Source: Microbacterium sp. SYP-A9085
GTDB taxonomy: Bacteria > Actinomycetota > Actinomycetes > Actinomycetales > Microbacteriaceae
Assembly: GCF_009649635.1 (NCBI RefSeq)
Contig: NZ_WJII01000001.1
Span: forward strand, 868,001 to 932,000
Length of the DNA stretch: 64,000 nucleotides
Direction of reading: 5' to 3'
Part shown: piece after piece, positions 34,063 through 44,822 of the stretch
Layout: each line of letters opens with the position of its first letter
Numbering within the stretch: position 1 is the first letter of the stretch
Notes under the pieces: generated by a model
What the model saw: only the letters and a program-made list of their open reading frames with translations
Told to the model about the DNA's origin: nothing
Database searches by the model: none
Program-made: the position numbers and the translations under genes

Positions 34063-35865
34063 ATGACGCCTGACCAGCCCCGCCTGCCGAATGCTGCCGA
34101 GCAGGACGGCGACTATCCGCGCCCCCAGCTGGTCCGGACGCACTGGGCAGACCTCGGCGGGCCGTGGATGTTCCGTTTCGACGACGACGATGCCGGCATG
34201 GCGTCGGGATGGTACCGGGACGGCGTCTTCGACGGGACGATCATCGTGCCGTTTCCGCCGGAGTCCGAACTGTCCGGTGTCGGCGATACCGCGCACCACC
34301 GGGTCGCCTGGTACGCGCGCTCGTTCGGCGCCGCGGAGCTGGACGCGGCGGGCTTCCGGCGCGGACGTCGGCTGATCCTGCACTTCGGCGCCGTGGACTA
34401 CCGGTGCCGGGTCTGGGTGGACGGCCAGTTCATCGGCGACCACGAAGGCGGCCACACGCCGTTCTGGCTGGACATCACCGACGCCATCCAGGGCGGAGCG
34501 GACCATCTCCTGGTGGTGCGCACCGAGGACGATCCGCATGACGTCTCACAGCCGCGGGGCAAGCAGGACTGGGAGGAGCATCCTCACGTCATCTGGTACC
34601 ACCGCACGAGCGGCATCTGGCAGCCGGTGTGGCTCGAGGCCCGCCCCGCGCTGGCGGTGGAGCGCCTGCACTGGGTGGCGCGTCCGCATGACGCACAGGT
34701 GTCCTTGCGGGTCGAGCTGACCGGCCCGGCGGCGCCCGGCACGACGGTGCGCGTGGAACTCGAGCATGACGCCAGTGTCGTCGCGACGGCGCAGGCCTCG
34801 GTCGCCGGGCAACGCGCGGAGCTGGTCCTGCAGGTGCCGACGCTGCGCAACGGGCAGGCGAGCGGGCCGCTGCTGTGGTCCCCCGAGAATCCCGTTCTGC
34901 TGAATGCGCGTGTCGTGGTCGGCGAGGACGCCGTGGCTTCGTATGTCGGACTGCGCACCGTCGAGGTCGCGCGCGGCCGGTTCCTGCTGAACGACCGCCC
35001 GTACTTCGTTCGGTCAGTGCTCAGCCAGGGGTACTGGCAGACGTCGCATCTCGCCGCCCCGTCCGCTGGCGCGCTGCGCGCCGAGGTCGAGCTCGTGAAG
35101 TCGCTCGGGTTCAACGCGGCCCGCATGCACCAGAAGTTCGAAGATCCGCGCTTCCTGTACTGGGCTGATCGGCTCGGCCTGCTGGTGTGGGCCGAGGCGC
35201 CGGCAAGCTTCGCGTTCGACGCGAACGCGGTCGAGCGGACCGTGCGCGAGTGGCTGGAGATCGTGCGCCGGGACGCGTCGCACCCGTCGATCGTCACGTG
35301 GGTGCCGTTGAACGAGAGCTGGGGTGTCCAGCACATTGCGCACGATCCGCGGATGCAGCAATTCGCCCGTTCCCTCGTCGCGCTCACCAAGGCGCTCGAT
35401 CCGACCCGGCCGGTGGTGTCAAACGACGGATGGGAGCAGGTCGACACCGACATCCTCGCCATCCACGATTACGAGAGCGATCCCGACGTGATCGCCGAGC
35501 GCTATGGCAGCGCGGAGGGTGTCCGCGCGCTGATCGACGGGTACGGCCCGGCCGGACGGCGGCTCGTGCTCGGCGGCTCGGTGGAGGGCGCGCCGATCAT
35601 GCTCACCGAGTTCGGCGGCATCTCGTTCGACGTCGATGCCGTGGACGGCGCGTGGGGGTACAGCGCCGTCTCGTCGGCCGCCGAGTTCGAACAGCGGCTG
35701 AGCGCGCTGGTCGCGGCCGTGCAGGGCAGCGACGTGCTCGCCGGGTTCTGCTACACGCAGTTGACGGACACCCTGCAGGAGACGAACGGGCTGACGGACG
35801 CGGATCGCGTCCCGAAGCTGCCCGTCGAGCGCATCCGCGCGATATTCCTCGGCACCCGCACCTGA
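34063..35865 (+). CDS. Glycoside hydrolase family 2 enzyme (beta-galactosidase/beta-glucuronidase-like)
   Basis: This 600-residue intracellular glycosidase has the GH2 order of sugar-binding jelly roll (about 20-190, with HRTSGIWQPVWLE), an Ig-like domain, and a catalytic barrel. The acid/base Glu is in PLNESWG and the nucleophile Glu in MLTEFGG. No signal peptide is seen, so it would process oligosaccharides after import. It lacks the extra C-terminal domains of large beta-galactosidases. Specificity cannot be told from sequence. Confidence 0.9.
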   Translation: MTPDQPRLPNAAEQDGDYPRPQLVRTHWADLGGPWMFRFDDDDAGMASGWYRDGVFDGTIIVPFPPESELSGVGDTAHHRVAWYARSFGAAELDAAGFRRGRRLILHFGAVDYRCRVWVDGQFIGDHEGGHTPFWLDITDAIQGGADHLLVVRTEDDPHDVSQPRGKQDWEEHPHVIWYHRTSGIWQPVWLEARPALAVERLHWVARPHDAQVSLRVELTGPAAPGTTVRVELEHDASVVATAQASVAGQRAELVLQVPTLRNGQASGPLLWSPENPVLLNARVVVGEDAVASYVGLRTVEVARGRFLLNDRPYFVRSVLSQGYWQTSHLAAPSAGALRAEVELVKSLGFNAARMHQKFEDPRFLYWADRLGLLVWAEAPASFAFDANAVERTVREWLEIVRRDASHPSIVTWVPLNESWGVQHIAHDPRMQQFARSLVALTKALDPTRPVVSNDGWEQVDTDILAIHDYESDPDVIAERYGSAEGVRALIDGYGPAGRRLVLGGSVEGAPIMLTEFGGISFDVDAVDGAWGYSAVSSAAEFEQRLSALVAAVQGSDVLAGFCYTQLTDTLQETNGLTDADRVPKLPVERIRAIFLGTRT

Positions 35866-35880
35866 TCCCCAAGCCGTCCC

Positions 35881-36105
35881 GCGAGGCAGCCCCGAAACTC
35901 GCGAGGCAGCCCCGAAACTCGCGAGGCAGCCCCGAAACTCCGCAAGGCAGCCCCGAAATGCGCGAGGGAGCCCCGAAACGCGCGAGGGAGCCTCGAAACG
36001 CGCGAGGAAGCCCCGAAACGCGTGGGGGATGTCTCGCGGAGTTGAGGGATGTCTCGCGGAGTTGGGGGATGTCTCGCGGAGTTGGGGGATGCCTCGCGGT
36101 GGGAG
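35881..36105. repeat. 20-bp tandem array in two opposing orientations
   Basis: Seven head-to-tail 20-base units of the type GCGAGGCAGCCCCGAAACTC (35881-36020) are followed by four 20-base units of the type GTTGGGGGATGTCTCGCGGA (36021-36105). The second type is an imperfect reverse complement of the first. The array fills the gap between the convergent GH2 and MFS genes. RNA from either strand could fold into a long hairpin, so it may work as a two-way terminator. Confidence 0.85.
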
Positions 36106-36128
36106 CGCGACGCGACGACGGGGGCAGG

Positions 36129-37514
36129 TCAGGCGACGCGGACGTGCTTGGGGAGCCGGACCAGGATCAGCAGGATGAGGCCGACCAGGAGGACGACCAG
36201 GATGCCGAGGATCCCCCAGTACGTCGCGCCGAACCAGGCGATGAACAGCGCCCACAGGCCCGGCGCGAGGAAGCTCACGACGCGGCCTGTCGTCGCGTAG
36301 AGGCCGAAGATCTCGCCCTGCATCCCATCTGGTGTGACCCGGGCCAGCAGCGACCGCGTCGCCGCCTGCGCCGGGCCCACGCACGCTGACAGGATCAGCC
36401 CGCCGATCCAGAACGGCAGCTTGCCCGCGTCGTGCAGGAAGAACACCGCCCCGGCCATGACGATGAGCACCGCCAGCGACGTCACGATCACCGCCCGCGG
36501 CCCGTAGCGGTCGTCGAGCCGGCCGGCGACGATCGTCGCGATGCCGGCCACGACGTTCGCGGCTATTCCGAACAGGATCACTTCATTGGTCGAGAATCCG
36601 TAGACGACCGCGGCGAGCACGCCGCCGAAGGCGAAGACCCCCGCCAGCCCGTCGCGGTACACGGCGCTGGCGAGCAGGAACCAGAAGGTGGGCCGATGGG
36701 TGCGGAACAGACCGACGACATCCCGTACGAGCTCGACATAGCTCGCGAAGAAGCCGACCCGCCGCAGCCCGAGGGCCGGTGGCGTCTCAGGCACGTTCAG
36801 GAACAGCGGGATCGAGAAGGCCACCGTCCACACGGCGCTGCCGACCGCAATCAGCCGGTATGCGAGGCCGTCCGACGTGTCCAGGCCGAACCAGTTCGCG
36901 AAGTTGAGGGCGACGACGATGGCCAGCGCCACGATGCCGCCGATGTATCCCATGCCCCAGCCGAGGCCGCTCACCCGGCCGATCGTGCGGGGAGTGGAGA
37001 CCCCCACCAGCAGCGCGTTGTAGTTGACCCCGGCGATCTCGGAGAACACCGAGCCGACGGCGACGGTGATCGCGCCGAACCAGAAGTAGGCGGGGTCGGC
37101 GTGCACGAAGAACAGGGTGAATTGCGCGAGCGCGAGCAGCGCGGTGGTCAGCAGCAGCCAGCGCTTCTTTCGCCCGGCGCGGTCGGCGTTCTGCCCGAGC
37201 GCCGGCGCCAGCAGCAGAATCGCGATGCCCGCCCAGAACGTGACGAAGCCGTATCCGCTGGTGAGGTCGGCCAGCGCGCGCTGCTTGACCGGGTCCGCGG
37301 CATCCAGCACCGCGACATCCGCCGGCAGGAACTGGTCGGACACCAGATACAGCGAGACGAACACGAACGTCAGGATGACGGAGTTGAACGGCTGCGTGGC
37401 CCAGTCCCACAGTGCCCACGAGTACACCTGGCGGCGCGGTACCGCCGTCTCGTCGGGATTCGTGCTCATCGCGGCGGTCGAGAAGCGCGGGTCAGGGGCG
37501 TCGTTGCCGGTCAC
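36129..37514 (-). CDS. MFS transporter (UMF1/Atg22-like)
   Basis: This 461-residue membrane protein has about 12 helices. The N-terminal YSWALWDWATQPFNSVILTF is the hallmark of the UMF1/vacuole effluxer-like MFS family. GTG 37514 is chosen because TACGGT ends six bases before it, as at several other leaderless starts here; ATG 37469 is the alternative. Substrate unknown. It is divergent from the dnaK operon. Confidence 0.82.
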   Translation of the reverse strand: MTGNDAPDPRFSTAAMSTNPDETAVPRRQVYSWALWDWATQPFNSVILTFVFVSLYLVSDQFLPADVAVLDAADPVKQRALADLTSGYGFVTFWAGIAILLLAPALGQNADRAGRKKRWLLLTTALLALAQFTLFFVHADPAYFWFGAITVAVGSVFSEIAGVNYNALLVGVSTPRTIGRVSGLGWGMGYIGGIVALAIVVALNFANWFGLDTSDGLAYRLIAVGSAVWTVAFSIPLFLNVPETPPALGLRRVGFFASYVELVRDVVGLFRTHRPTFWFLLASAVYRDGLAGVFAFGGVLAAVVYGFSTNEVILFGIAANVVAGIATIVAGRLDDRYGPRAVIVTSLAVLIVMAGAVFFLHDAGKLPFWIGGLILSACVGPAQAATRSLLARVTPDGMQGEIFGLYATTGRVVSFLAPGLWALFIAWFGATYWGILGILVVLLVGLILLILVRLPKHVRVA

Positions 37515-37599
37515 GATCTCACCGTAGGGGAGAAGGGGCGCGGATGCCACGATTCAGCGAACCGCGGAGCCGCGCGCCGCCCGACATCCCCAGGCCAAA

Positions 37600-37620
37600 C
37601 TTGAGCCAGTACCTATCAAC
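37600..37620. promoter_or_regulatory. Partial HAIR-like element upstream of dnaK
   Basis: CTTGAGC-N7-TATCAAC matches the left arm of the HspR-binding HAIR dyad well and the right arm partly. It lies 52 bases upstream of the full HAIR. It may be a second, weaker HspR site. Confidence 0.5.
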
Positions 37621-37624
37621 TTTA

Positions 37625-37653
37625 TTGACAGCGTCGCATCCGCGTTCTACACT
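37625..37653 (+). promoter_or_regulatory. dnaK promoter
   Basis: TTGACA (37625-37630) and TACACT (37648-37653) are separated by exactly 17 bases. The start point would fall near 37660, inside the HAIR dyad, so HspR binding would block initiation. Confidence 0.75.
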
Positions 37654-37672
37654 TGAGTCATCGCGGCTCAAC
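37652..37672. promoter_or_regulatory. HAIR operator for HspR
   Basis: CTTGAGT-N7-GCTCAAC closely fits the HAIR consensus CTTGAGT-N7-ACTCAAG. It overlaps the end of the dnaK -10 box. HspR is encoded at the end of the same operon, giving the autoregulatory loop known from Streptomyces and Mycobacterium. Confidence 0.85.
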
Positions 37673-37693
37673 CTCATCCGAGTCGCCCCTTGA

Positions 37694-39625
<1,932 letters not shown>

Positions 39626-39629
39626 GGAC

Positions 39630-40265
39630 ATGACCGAGAAGGACTTCGATGACGACGAGGTCCGTCCGGGCGACGAGGGGTCGGAGGCTTCGGCTTCCGG
39701 CCCCGACGCGCAGGACGGGACTCAGGACCAGCAGAACCCGACCGGTGCCGAGGGCGCCGAGGCCGGCGACGACGAGCTGACCGTGGACGACATCCTCGGC
39801 ACGGCGCAGAACCCGGACGCGGCGGCGGAGGACGCGAAGCTCGCCGACCTCGAGTCGACGCTGCTGAACGACCTCAAGCGCCTGCAGGCCGAGTACGCCA
39901 ACTACCGGCGGCGCACCGAGGACCAGCGCCAGATCGAGATCGACCGCGCCAAGGGCGAGGTCGCCAAGGGCATCCTGCCCGTGATCGACGACCTCGACCG
40001 GGCCGACAAGCACGGTGACCTCGAGGAGGGCAGCGCTTTCGCGGTCATCGCGGACAAGATCCGCGGCATCGTGGAGCGTCTCGGCGTCGTCGCGTACGGC
40101 GCGGCCGGCGAGCCGTTCGACCCGCAGCACCACGAGGCCGTCTTCCAACAGCCCACGCCCGGCGTCACCGAGGCCACGATCCTCGAGGTCGTCGAGACCG
40201 GCTACCGTTTGGGTGACGTGGAGCTTCGCCCCGCGAAGGTCGTCGTGGCCGTACCGGCAGAGTAG
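39630..40265 (+). CDS. grpE: Nucleotide exchange factor GrpE
   Basis: This 211-residue cochaperone releases ADP from DnaK. A long acidic, disordered N-terminus (about 1-70) is followed by the coiled coil ([19 protein letters not shown]) and the beta-wing domain, with the family signature in [20 protein letters not shown] 39630 is 4 bases after the dnaK stop, with AGTAGGGAC as ribosome site. Operon partner of dnaK and dnaJ. Confidence 0.97.
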   Translation: MTEKDFDDDEVRPGDEGSEASASGPDAQDGTQDQQNPTGAEGAEAGDDELTVDDILGTAQNPDAAAEDAKLADLESTLLNDLKRLQAEYANYRRRTEDQRQIEIDRAKGEVAKGILPVIDDLDRADKHGDLEEGSAFAVIADKIRGIVERLGVVAYGAAGEPFDPQHHEAVFQQPTPGVTEATILEVVETGYRLGDVELRPAKVVVAVPAE

Positions 40266-40273
40266 GAGCATCC

Positions 40274-41269
40274 ATGGCCAGTCAGGACTGGTTCGACAAG
40301 GACTTCTACAAGACGCTCGGGGTGTCCAAGGACGTCGGCGACGCGGACCTCAAGAAGACCTACCGCAAGCTCGCGCGCAAGTACCATCCCGACTCGAATC
40401 CCGGCGACACCGCCGCGGAGTCGAAGTTCAAGGAGATCAGCGAGGCGTACTCGGTGCTCTCCGACAAGGAGCAGCGCGCCGAGTACGACCAGATCCGGGC
40501 CATGGGGTCGGGTGCGCGGTTCACCGCCGGCGGGCAGGGCGCGGGCGGCTTCGAGGACGTGTTCAGCATGTTCGGCCAGGGCCGCGGCGGCGGCGCCCGC
40601 TTCCAGAACGCGGGCGACTTCGACGACATCTTCTCGATGTTCGGCCAGCAGGGCGGCGGCTTCGGCTCGGGCCGGTTCGGCGATTCCACCGGCGGATACC
40701 GCGGCTACGGCGGTCCGCAGCGGGGGGCGGATGTCACGGCCCACACCACCCTGGACTTCGTCACGGCAGTACGGGGAGAGACGATCACCCTGGCCGGTGA
40801 GGACGGTCGGCCGTTCAAGGTGAAGATCCCCGCCGGCGTGGCCGACGGGCAGAAGATCCGCCTGCGCGGCCGCGGTCGCCCCTCGCCGGACGGCGGGGAG
40901 AGCGGCGACATCGTCGTGACCGTGACGGTCCGCCCGCACCCGGTGTTCGTGCGGGACGGCCTGCACCTCCGTGTCACGGTGCCGGTGACGTTCACCGAGG
41001 CGACGCTCGGCGCGACGATCGAGGTGCCGACGCTCGGCGGCGACCCGGTGCGGCTGCGCGTGGCGGCGGGGACCCCGTCCGGCCGAGTGCTGCGCGTGAA
41101 AGGACGTGGCGTGCAGAGCAAGAAGGGCACCGGGGATCTGCTGGCCGAGGTGCAGGTCGCGGTCCCCTCGCACCTGGATGATGCGGCCCGCGAAGCGCTG
41201 GAGCACTTCGCCTCGCTGGAGCCGAAGGAGAACCCGCGCGCCGAGCTGATGGCGAAGGCCGGCGCCTGA
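40274..41269 (+). CDS. dnaJ: Chaperone DnaJ, class B (no zinc finger)
   Basis: This 331-residue cochaperone stimulates DnaK ATPase through its J-domain (about 10-75; HPD at residues 38-40). A Gly/Phe-rich linker with internal repeats ([11 protein letters not shown], then [11 protein letters not shown]) follows, then two beta-sandwich substrate-binding domains. The CxxCxGxG zinc finger of class A DnaJ is absent, so it is the CbpA/DnaJ1-like form usual in actinobacterial dnaK operons. ATG 40274 is 8 bases after grpE. Confidence 0.95.
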   Translation: MASQDWFDKDFYKTLGVSKDVGDADLKKTYRKLARKYHPDSNPGDTAAESKFKEISEAYSVLSDKEQRAEYDQIRAMGSGARFTAGGQGAGGFEDVFSMFGQGRGGGARFQNAGDFDDIFSMFGQQGGGFGSGRFGDSTGGYRGYGGPQRGADVTAHTTLDFVTAVRGETITLAGEDGRPFKVKIPAGVADGQKIRLRGRGRPSPDGGESGDIVVTVTVRPHPVFVRDGLHLRVTVPVTFTEATLGATIEVPTLGGDPVRLRVAAGTPSGRVLRVKGRGVQSKKGTGDLLAEVQVAVPSHLDDAAREALEHFASLEPKENPRAELMAKAGA

Positions 41270-41318
41270 CATGCTCGTCGCAGGATCGGGTTCTGGGCCG
41301 CACAGGGAGTGGTGAGCA

Positions 41319-41756
41319 ATGGGTGAGCAGCAGCAGCCCGACGAGGACGCGCCGATCTTCGCTATCGCCGCGGCCGCCGAGCTGTCCGGCATGCATCCCC
41401 AGACGCTGCGCCAGTACGACCGGATCGGGCTCGTCGTCCCGGCGCGAACCCAGGGCGGATCGCGCCGGTACTCGCTGCGGCACATCCACCAGCTGCGCGA
41501 GGTCGCGCGGATGTCAGCGGACGGCATGAGCCTGCCCGCGATAGTGCGCATCCTCGAACTCGAGGACCATGTGCGGGAGCTGCACGTGCGCGTCCAGCTG
41601 CTTGAGCAGCGCGTGCGCACCGAGATGGAGAACCGGCCGGGCGCGCGCGTGTTCGCCGCCGGCTCCACCGGAGCCGTCGTCACCCTGCGGCACGGCCGCC
41701 GCGTGCGCCGCTCCACCGACATCGTCGTGTGGCGGCCGCATCCGCCGACGGAGTGA
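41319..41756 (+). CDS. hspR: Heat-shock repressor HspR (MerR family)
   Basis: This 145-residue repressor has a MerR winged helix (IAAAAELSGMHPQTLRQYDRIGLV), a coiled-coil segment (VRELHVRVQLLEQRVR) and a variable tail. It binds HAIR dyads, with DnaK as corepressor in Streptomyces. HAIR elements are seen before dnaK and clpB in this window, so both are probable targets. ATG 41319 has GGGAGTGGTGAG upstream. Confidence 0.95.
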   Translation: MGEQQQPDEDAPIFAIAAAAELSGMHPQTLRQYDRIGLVVPARTQGGSRRYSLRHIHQLREVARMSADGMSLPAIVRILELEDHVRELHVRVQLLEQRVRTEMENRPGARVFAAGSTGAVVTLRHGRRVRRSTDIVVWRPHPPTE

Positions 41757-41841
41757 CCGCGCGGCATCCCGGCTCTCGCCCGACCGGGCGTCGCGCCAGC
41801 GCGCTACGCGGGTTAGCGGCGGGGGTCTGCGGGGCCGCGAG

Positions 41842-42453
41842 TCAGCGGACGCCGCGGGCGGCGAGGGCGTCGCCCAGCTCGTCCGCATGCTTGAGCGTCA
41901 TCACGAGGTACGGCACCGCGAAGCGCCGGATGCCGGGACGGGCGCCGCGCGCGCGCTGCGCCTCGCGCACCTGGTGCGCTATCCGTGCCATCACCGGGAG
42001 CGTCGTCAGCGCCACCGTCAGCATCAGCGCTATCCGGCCCGGATCGAGCCGGATAGCGTGCAGTGGCGCGAGTCCGCGCTCGAGCGCATCCAGCAGATCG
42101 GTAACCCGCGTCGTGAGGGCCAGCAGCGCCGCGAGCAGGATCGCCGCCGTCACTCGGCCGGTGTTGACGACGGCGGGCACCGGGCCAAGGAACACCAGCT
42201 GCGCGACCAGCATCAGCGCAATCACCCAGCGAAGCCCCCAGGCCTGCCGGGCGAGGACGCCCATTCCCAGCATCCCGTCGGCGAACCCCGCGACGGCGTA
42301 CGCGACCACGACCAGCCCGCCGATGGCGCCCGTCACCCAGAGCTCCGGCGGCGCCAGGGACACCGCCAGCACGAGCAGCGCGATGCCGGCGAGCTTCGGC
42401 CCCGCGGGCAGGCGGTACAGGATGCCGGTACCCGGCCGGAACAGCATCAGCAT
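41842..42453 (-). CDS. bioN: Biotin ECF transporter T component BioN
   Basis: This 203-residue membrane coupling subunit has about five helices. The cytoplasmic coupling motifs of ECF T-components are seen as the two A-R-G-like sites (REAQRARGARPG and LGDALAARGVR). ATG 42453 overlaps the bioM stop by 7 bases; ATG 42447 overlaps by one and is nearly as good. Last gene of bioY-bioM-bioN. Confidence 0.88.
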   Translation of the reverse strand: MLMLFRPGTGILYRLPAGPKLAGIALLVLAVSLAPPELWVTGAIGGLVVVAYAVAGFADGMLGMGVLARQAWGLRWVIALMLVAQLVFLGPVPAVVNTGRVTAAILLAALLALTTRVTDLLDALERGLAPLHAIRLDPGRIALMLTVALTTLPVMARIAHQVREAQRARGARPGIRRFAVPYLVMTLKHADELGDALAARGVR

Positions 42454-43139
42454 CGGATATCGGCCTCGTACTGCGCGGTCACGGAGTCGGCGTCGCCGGT
42501 CGCGCGCACGCTGCCGTCCGAAAACAGGACCGCCGCGTCGCATCGTCGGGCCAGGGTGAGGTCGTGCGTGGCGAGGACCAGACGATGCGAGCCCGCGAAC
42601 AGGTGATCGGCGATCCGGCGCGCATTGCGTGCGTCGAGGTATGCCGTGGGCTCGTCCGCGATCACGAGGTCCGGCCGGCGCACGAATGCGCCGGCGAGGG
42701 CGAGCAGCTGCTTCTGCCCGCCGGACAGGTCGTGCGAGGGGCGGTCGGCCAGCGGCGCCAGTCCGAAGTGTGCGAGTGCTGCGGCCACGCGTGCCGCGGC
42801 ATCCGTGTCGCCCGTCCGCTTGCGGGGCCGGCGCTGCGGGCGCAGCGAGAAGGCGACATCCTCGGCGACGGTGGGCATCACTATCTGCGCATCGGGGTTG
42901 CTGAACACGACGGCGACGCGGCGCCGCAGCTCGTCGGCATCCCGCGTCGGATCGAGACCGAGCACGCGCAGGGTTCCGGATGTCGCGGGCACGAGGCCTG
43001 CCAGCAGGCGTGCGAACGTGGACTTGCCGGATCCGTTGTCGCCGATCACCGCGATAGTCCGCGCGCCCAGTTCGAGCGAGACATCCCGCAGCGCCTCGAC
43101 CTCGCCGAGACGGACCGAGACATCCCGGAGCGAGATCAT
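42447..43139 (-). CDS. bioM: Biotin ECF transporter ATPase BioM
   Basis: This 230-residue ABC ATPase drives biotin uptake. Walker A is GDNGSGKS, the Q-loop SNPDAQ, the signature LSGGQKQL, Walker B LVIADEP, and the switch His ATHD. It overlaps bioY by 4 bases (ATGA). The short form and SNPDAQIVMPTV stretch are typical of ECF CbiO/BioM ATPases. Confidence 0.93.
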   Translation of the reverse strand: MISLRDVSVRLGEVEALRDVSLELGARTIAVIGDNGSGKSTFARLLAGLVPATSGTLRVLGLDPTRDADELRRRVAVVFSNPDAQIVMPTVAEDVAFSLRPQRRPRKRTGDTDAAARVAAALAHFGLAPLADRPSHDLSGGQKQLLALAGAFVRRPDLVIADEPTAYLDARNARRIADHLFAGSHRLVLATHDLTLARRCDAAVLFSDGSVRATGDADSVTAQYEADIRC

Positions 43140-43732
43140 CGCGCGGCGACGGTCCAGGTGCGGCGGAACGCGCGCGGGTAGGCGCGCAGGAGCGTCATCG
43201 TGATCGCGGTGGCGAGCGCCGCCTTGACGAGGTCGCCGGGGACGAACGCGAGGCTCGTGAGAAGCGTCTCCGGCAGCGGCAGCCGCGTGATGAGCGCCTG
43301 CAGCGGGATGCCGAACGCGTACACGACGAGGATGCCGCCGACGACGATGCCGGCGATCGTGCGCCACAGCGTCGGCCGGCGGCTGCCCGCGTGCACGATG
43401 AGGCCGATGACCAGTGCCCCCACGACGAACCCGATGAGATAGCCGACGGAGGGGCCGACGAACACACCGATGCCGCCGCGGCCGCCGGACAGCAGCGGCA
43501 GGCCGATGGCGACCAGGGTGAGGAAGACCGTCATCGACAGCGCGCCGAGCCACGGGCCGAGGATCGCCCCGGCCAGCATGACGCCCAGCGTCTGCGCGGT
43601 GATCGGTACGGCGCCGAAGATCGTGAACCCGCCCGGCAGGCCGAGGACCGCGATGATCCCGGCGAAGACGGCGACGCGGGCGACATCCGTCGTGTCGAGT
43701 CGGCGGGCGGAGACGGCGGGCGCGTCGGTCAT
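43136..43732 (-). CDS. bioY: Biotin transporter substrate-binding subunit BioY
   Basis: This 198-residue six-helix membrane protein binds biotin. The family block GGFTIFGAVPITAQTLGVMLAGAILG (split by its conserved Pro) and GGRGGIGVFVGPSVGYLIGF are clear. AAGGA stands 7 bases before ATG 43732. The tandem operator at 43747-43774 lies directly upstream, so biotin levels probably set its transcription through the divergent TetR regulator. Confidence 0.95.
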   Translation of the reverse strand: MTDAPAVSARRLDTTDVARVAVFAGIIAVLGLPGGFTIFGAVPITAQTLGVMLAGAILGPWLGALSMTVFLTLVAIGLPLLSGGRGGIGVFVGPSVGYLIGFVVGALVIGLIVHAGSRRPTLWRTIAGIVVGGILVVYAFGIPLQALITRLPLPETLLTSLAFVPGDLVKAALATAITMTLLRAYPRAFRRTWTVAAR

Positions 43733-43746
43733 ACGGAGTCCTTACC

Positions 43747-43774
43747 TGAACGATGTTCACCTGAACAGCGTTCA
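43747..43774. promoter_or_regulatory. Tandem BioQ-type operator
   Basis: Two copies of the 13-base palindrome TGAAC-N3-GTTCA (43747-43759 and 43762-43774) have centres 15 bases apart. They are followed by the palindromic CACTATAGTG (43773-43782), which could supply a -10 box in both directions. BioQ of Corynebacterium and Mycobacterium recognises TGAAC/GTTCA dyads of this kind. Confidence 0.8.
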
Positions 43775-43787
43775 CTATAGTGGGATC

Positions 43788-44372
43788 GTGGCGGACATCG
43801 AAAACGCGCGGCGGCACTCGCGGCAGGATGTCGTGCGCACGGCGCTGATTCTCCTGGACGGCGTCGGGCTGCCCGACCTGACGATGCGGCGCCTTGCGGC
43901 GGCGCTCGACGTGCAGCCGAGCGCGCTGTACCACCACTTCCCGAACAAGCAGGCGCTGCTGGCCGCGGTGTCAGATCGCATCGTCGCCGCGCGGCCGCCG
44001 GGTGCGGCATCCGGCGACTGGACCGTCGACGTGCGCGCGGCCGCCGCCGCGCTGCGTGACGCGCTGCTGGCGTACCGCGACGGCGCGGAGGTCGTCACGA
44101 GCACGCTCAGCATGGGGTTGGGGGCGGATGCCGCGCCCCGGCGACTCGCCGACGCCGTCGCGCGTGGCGGATTCGACGCGGAGACGACGCGGCGCGCAGC
44201 GACGGCGCTGCTGCACTTCGTGCTCGGCCACGTCTCCCACGAGCAGCAGCGGATGCAGTTCGACAGCCTCGGCGTCGTGGCGGACGGCGTCACCGACGAT
44301 GGTGCGCAGGAGTTCGCGTTCGGCGTGGAGCTGCTGGTGGCGGGGCTGCGGGCCCGCGTGCCCGCGCGGTAG
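43788..44372 (+). CDS. bioQ: TetR-family regulator, probable biotin repressor BioQ
   Basis: This 194-residue regulator has a TetR helix-turn-helix (LTMRRLAAALDVQPSALYHHFPNKQ, split by its turn) and a C-terminal ligand domain of TetR_C type. It is divergent from bioYMN and adjacent to a tandem TGAAC-N3-GTTCA operator, the expected layout of actinobacterial BioQ. GTG 43788 has TATAGT ending six bases before it, so it is probably leaderless. Confidence 0.8.
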   Translation: MADIENARRHSRQDVVRTALILLDGVGLPDLTMRRLAAALDVQPSALYHHFPNKQALLAAVSDRIVAARPPGAASGDWTVDVRAAAAALRDALLAYRDGAEVVTSTLSMGLGADAAPRRLADAVARGGFDAETTRRAATALLHFVLGHVSHEQQRMQFDSLGVVADGVTDDGAQEFAFGVELLVAGLRARVPAR

Positions 44373-44822
44373 GCGCCGTCGGCGCTTCCTCGGACGGGTT
44401 CGGGCTGCTGTGTGGCGCATCCTCGGCTCGGGTTCGGGCTGTTGTGCGGCGCCTCCTCGGCTCAGCCGAGGGGATTGGCCCGGGAGAGGGCCGAAGCTGC
44501 GGCATCCATCCTCGCTTCGGTCATTCTCCTCGGCTGGGCCGAGGGAGGTACCGGCGGAGAGTCCTCGGCCGGGCAGAGGGGCAGGGGGCGTGTCGCTGCG
44601 GATGTCGATGGATGTCACGCTCCGCCGCGCGACGCCGTGGGACGCATCCTCGGCTCAGCCGAGGGGATTGGCCCAAGAGAGGGTCCACGCCGCGGCATCC
44701 ATCCTCGCGTCGGCCATTCTCCTCGGCTCGGCCGAGGGTCGGGTGTGCGCTGACGAGCGCGTCACGCAGGGCCGAGGGCCGGGCCAGGGCTGAGCTGACG
44801 CGGCCGGGGGCCGAGGCCCGGG
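44373..44822. repeat. Intergenic region with a 92-bp duplication and CTCGGCT hairpins
   Basis: No gene is seen. A 92-base block at 44454-44545 recurs at 44647-44738 with few changes. Each copy opens with a CCTCGGCT-C-AGCCGAGG hairpin (44455-44471; 44648-44664) and ends with a second one. Near the right end, 44784-44804 repeats the last codons of hemL (44823-44843). It lies between the convergent bioQ and hemL and may terminate both. Confidence 0.8.

Noticed and set aside
35881..36105. CRISPR array
   Set aside because: Units are directly abutting, with no spacers, and no cas genes are present in the window.
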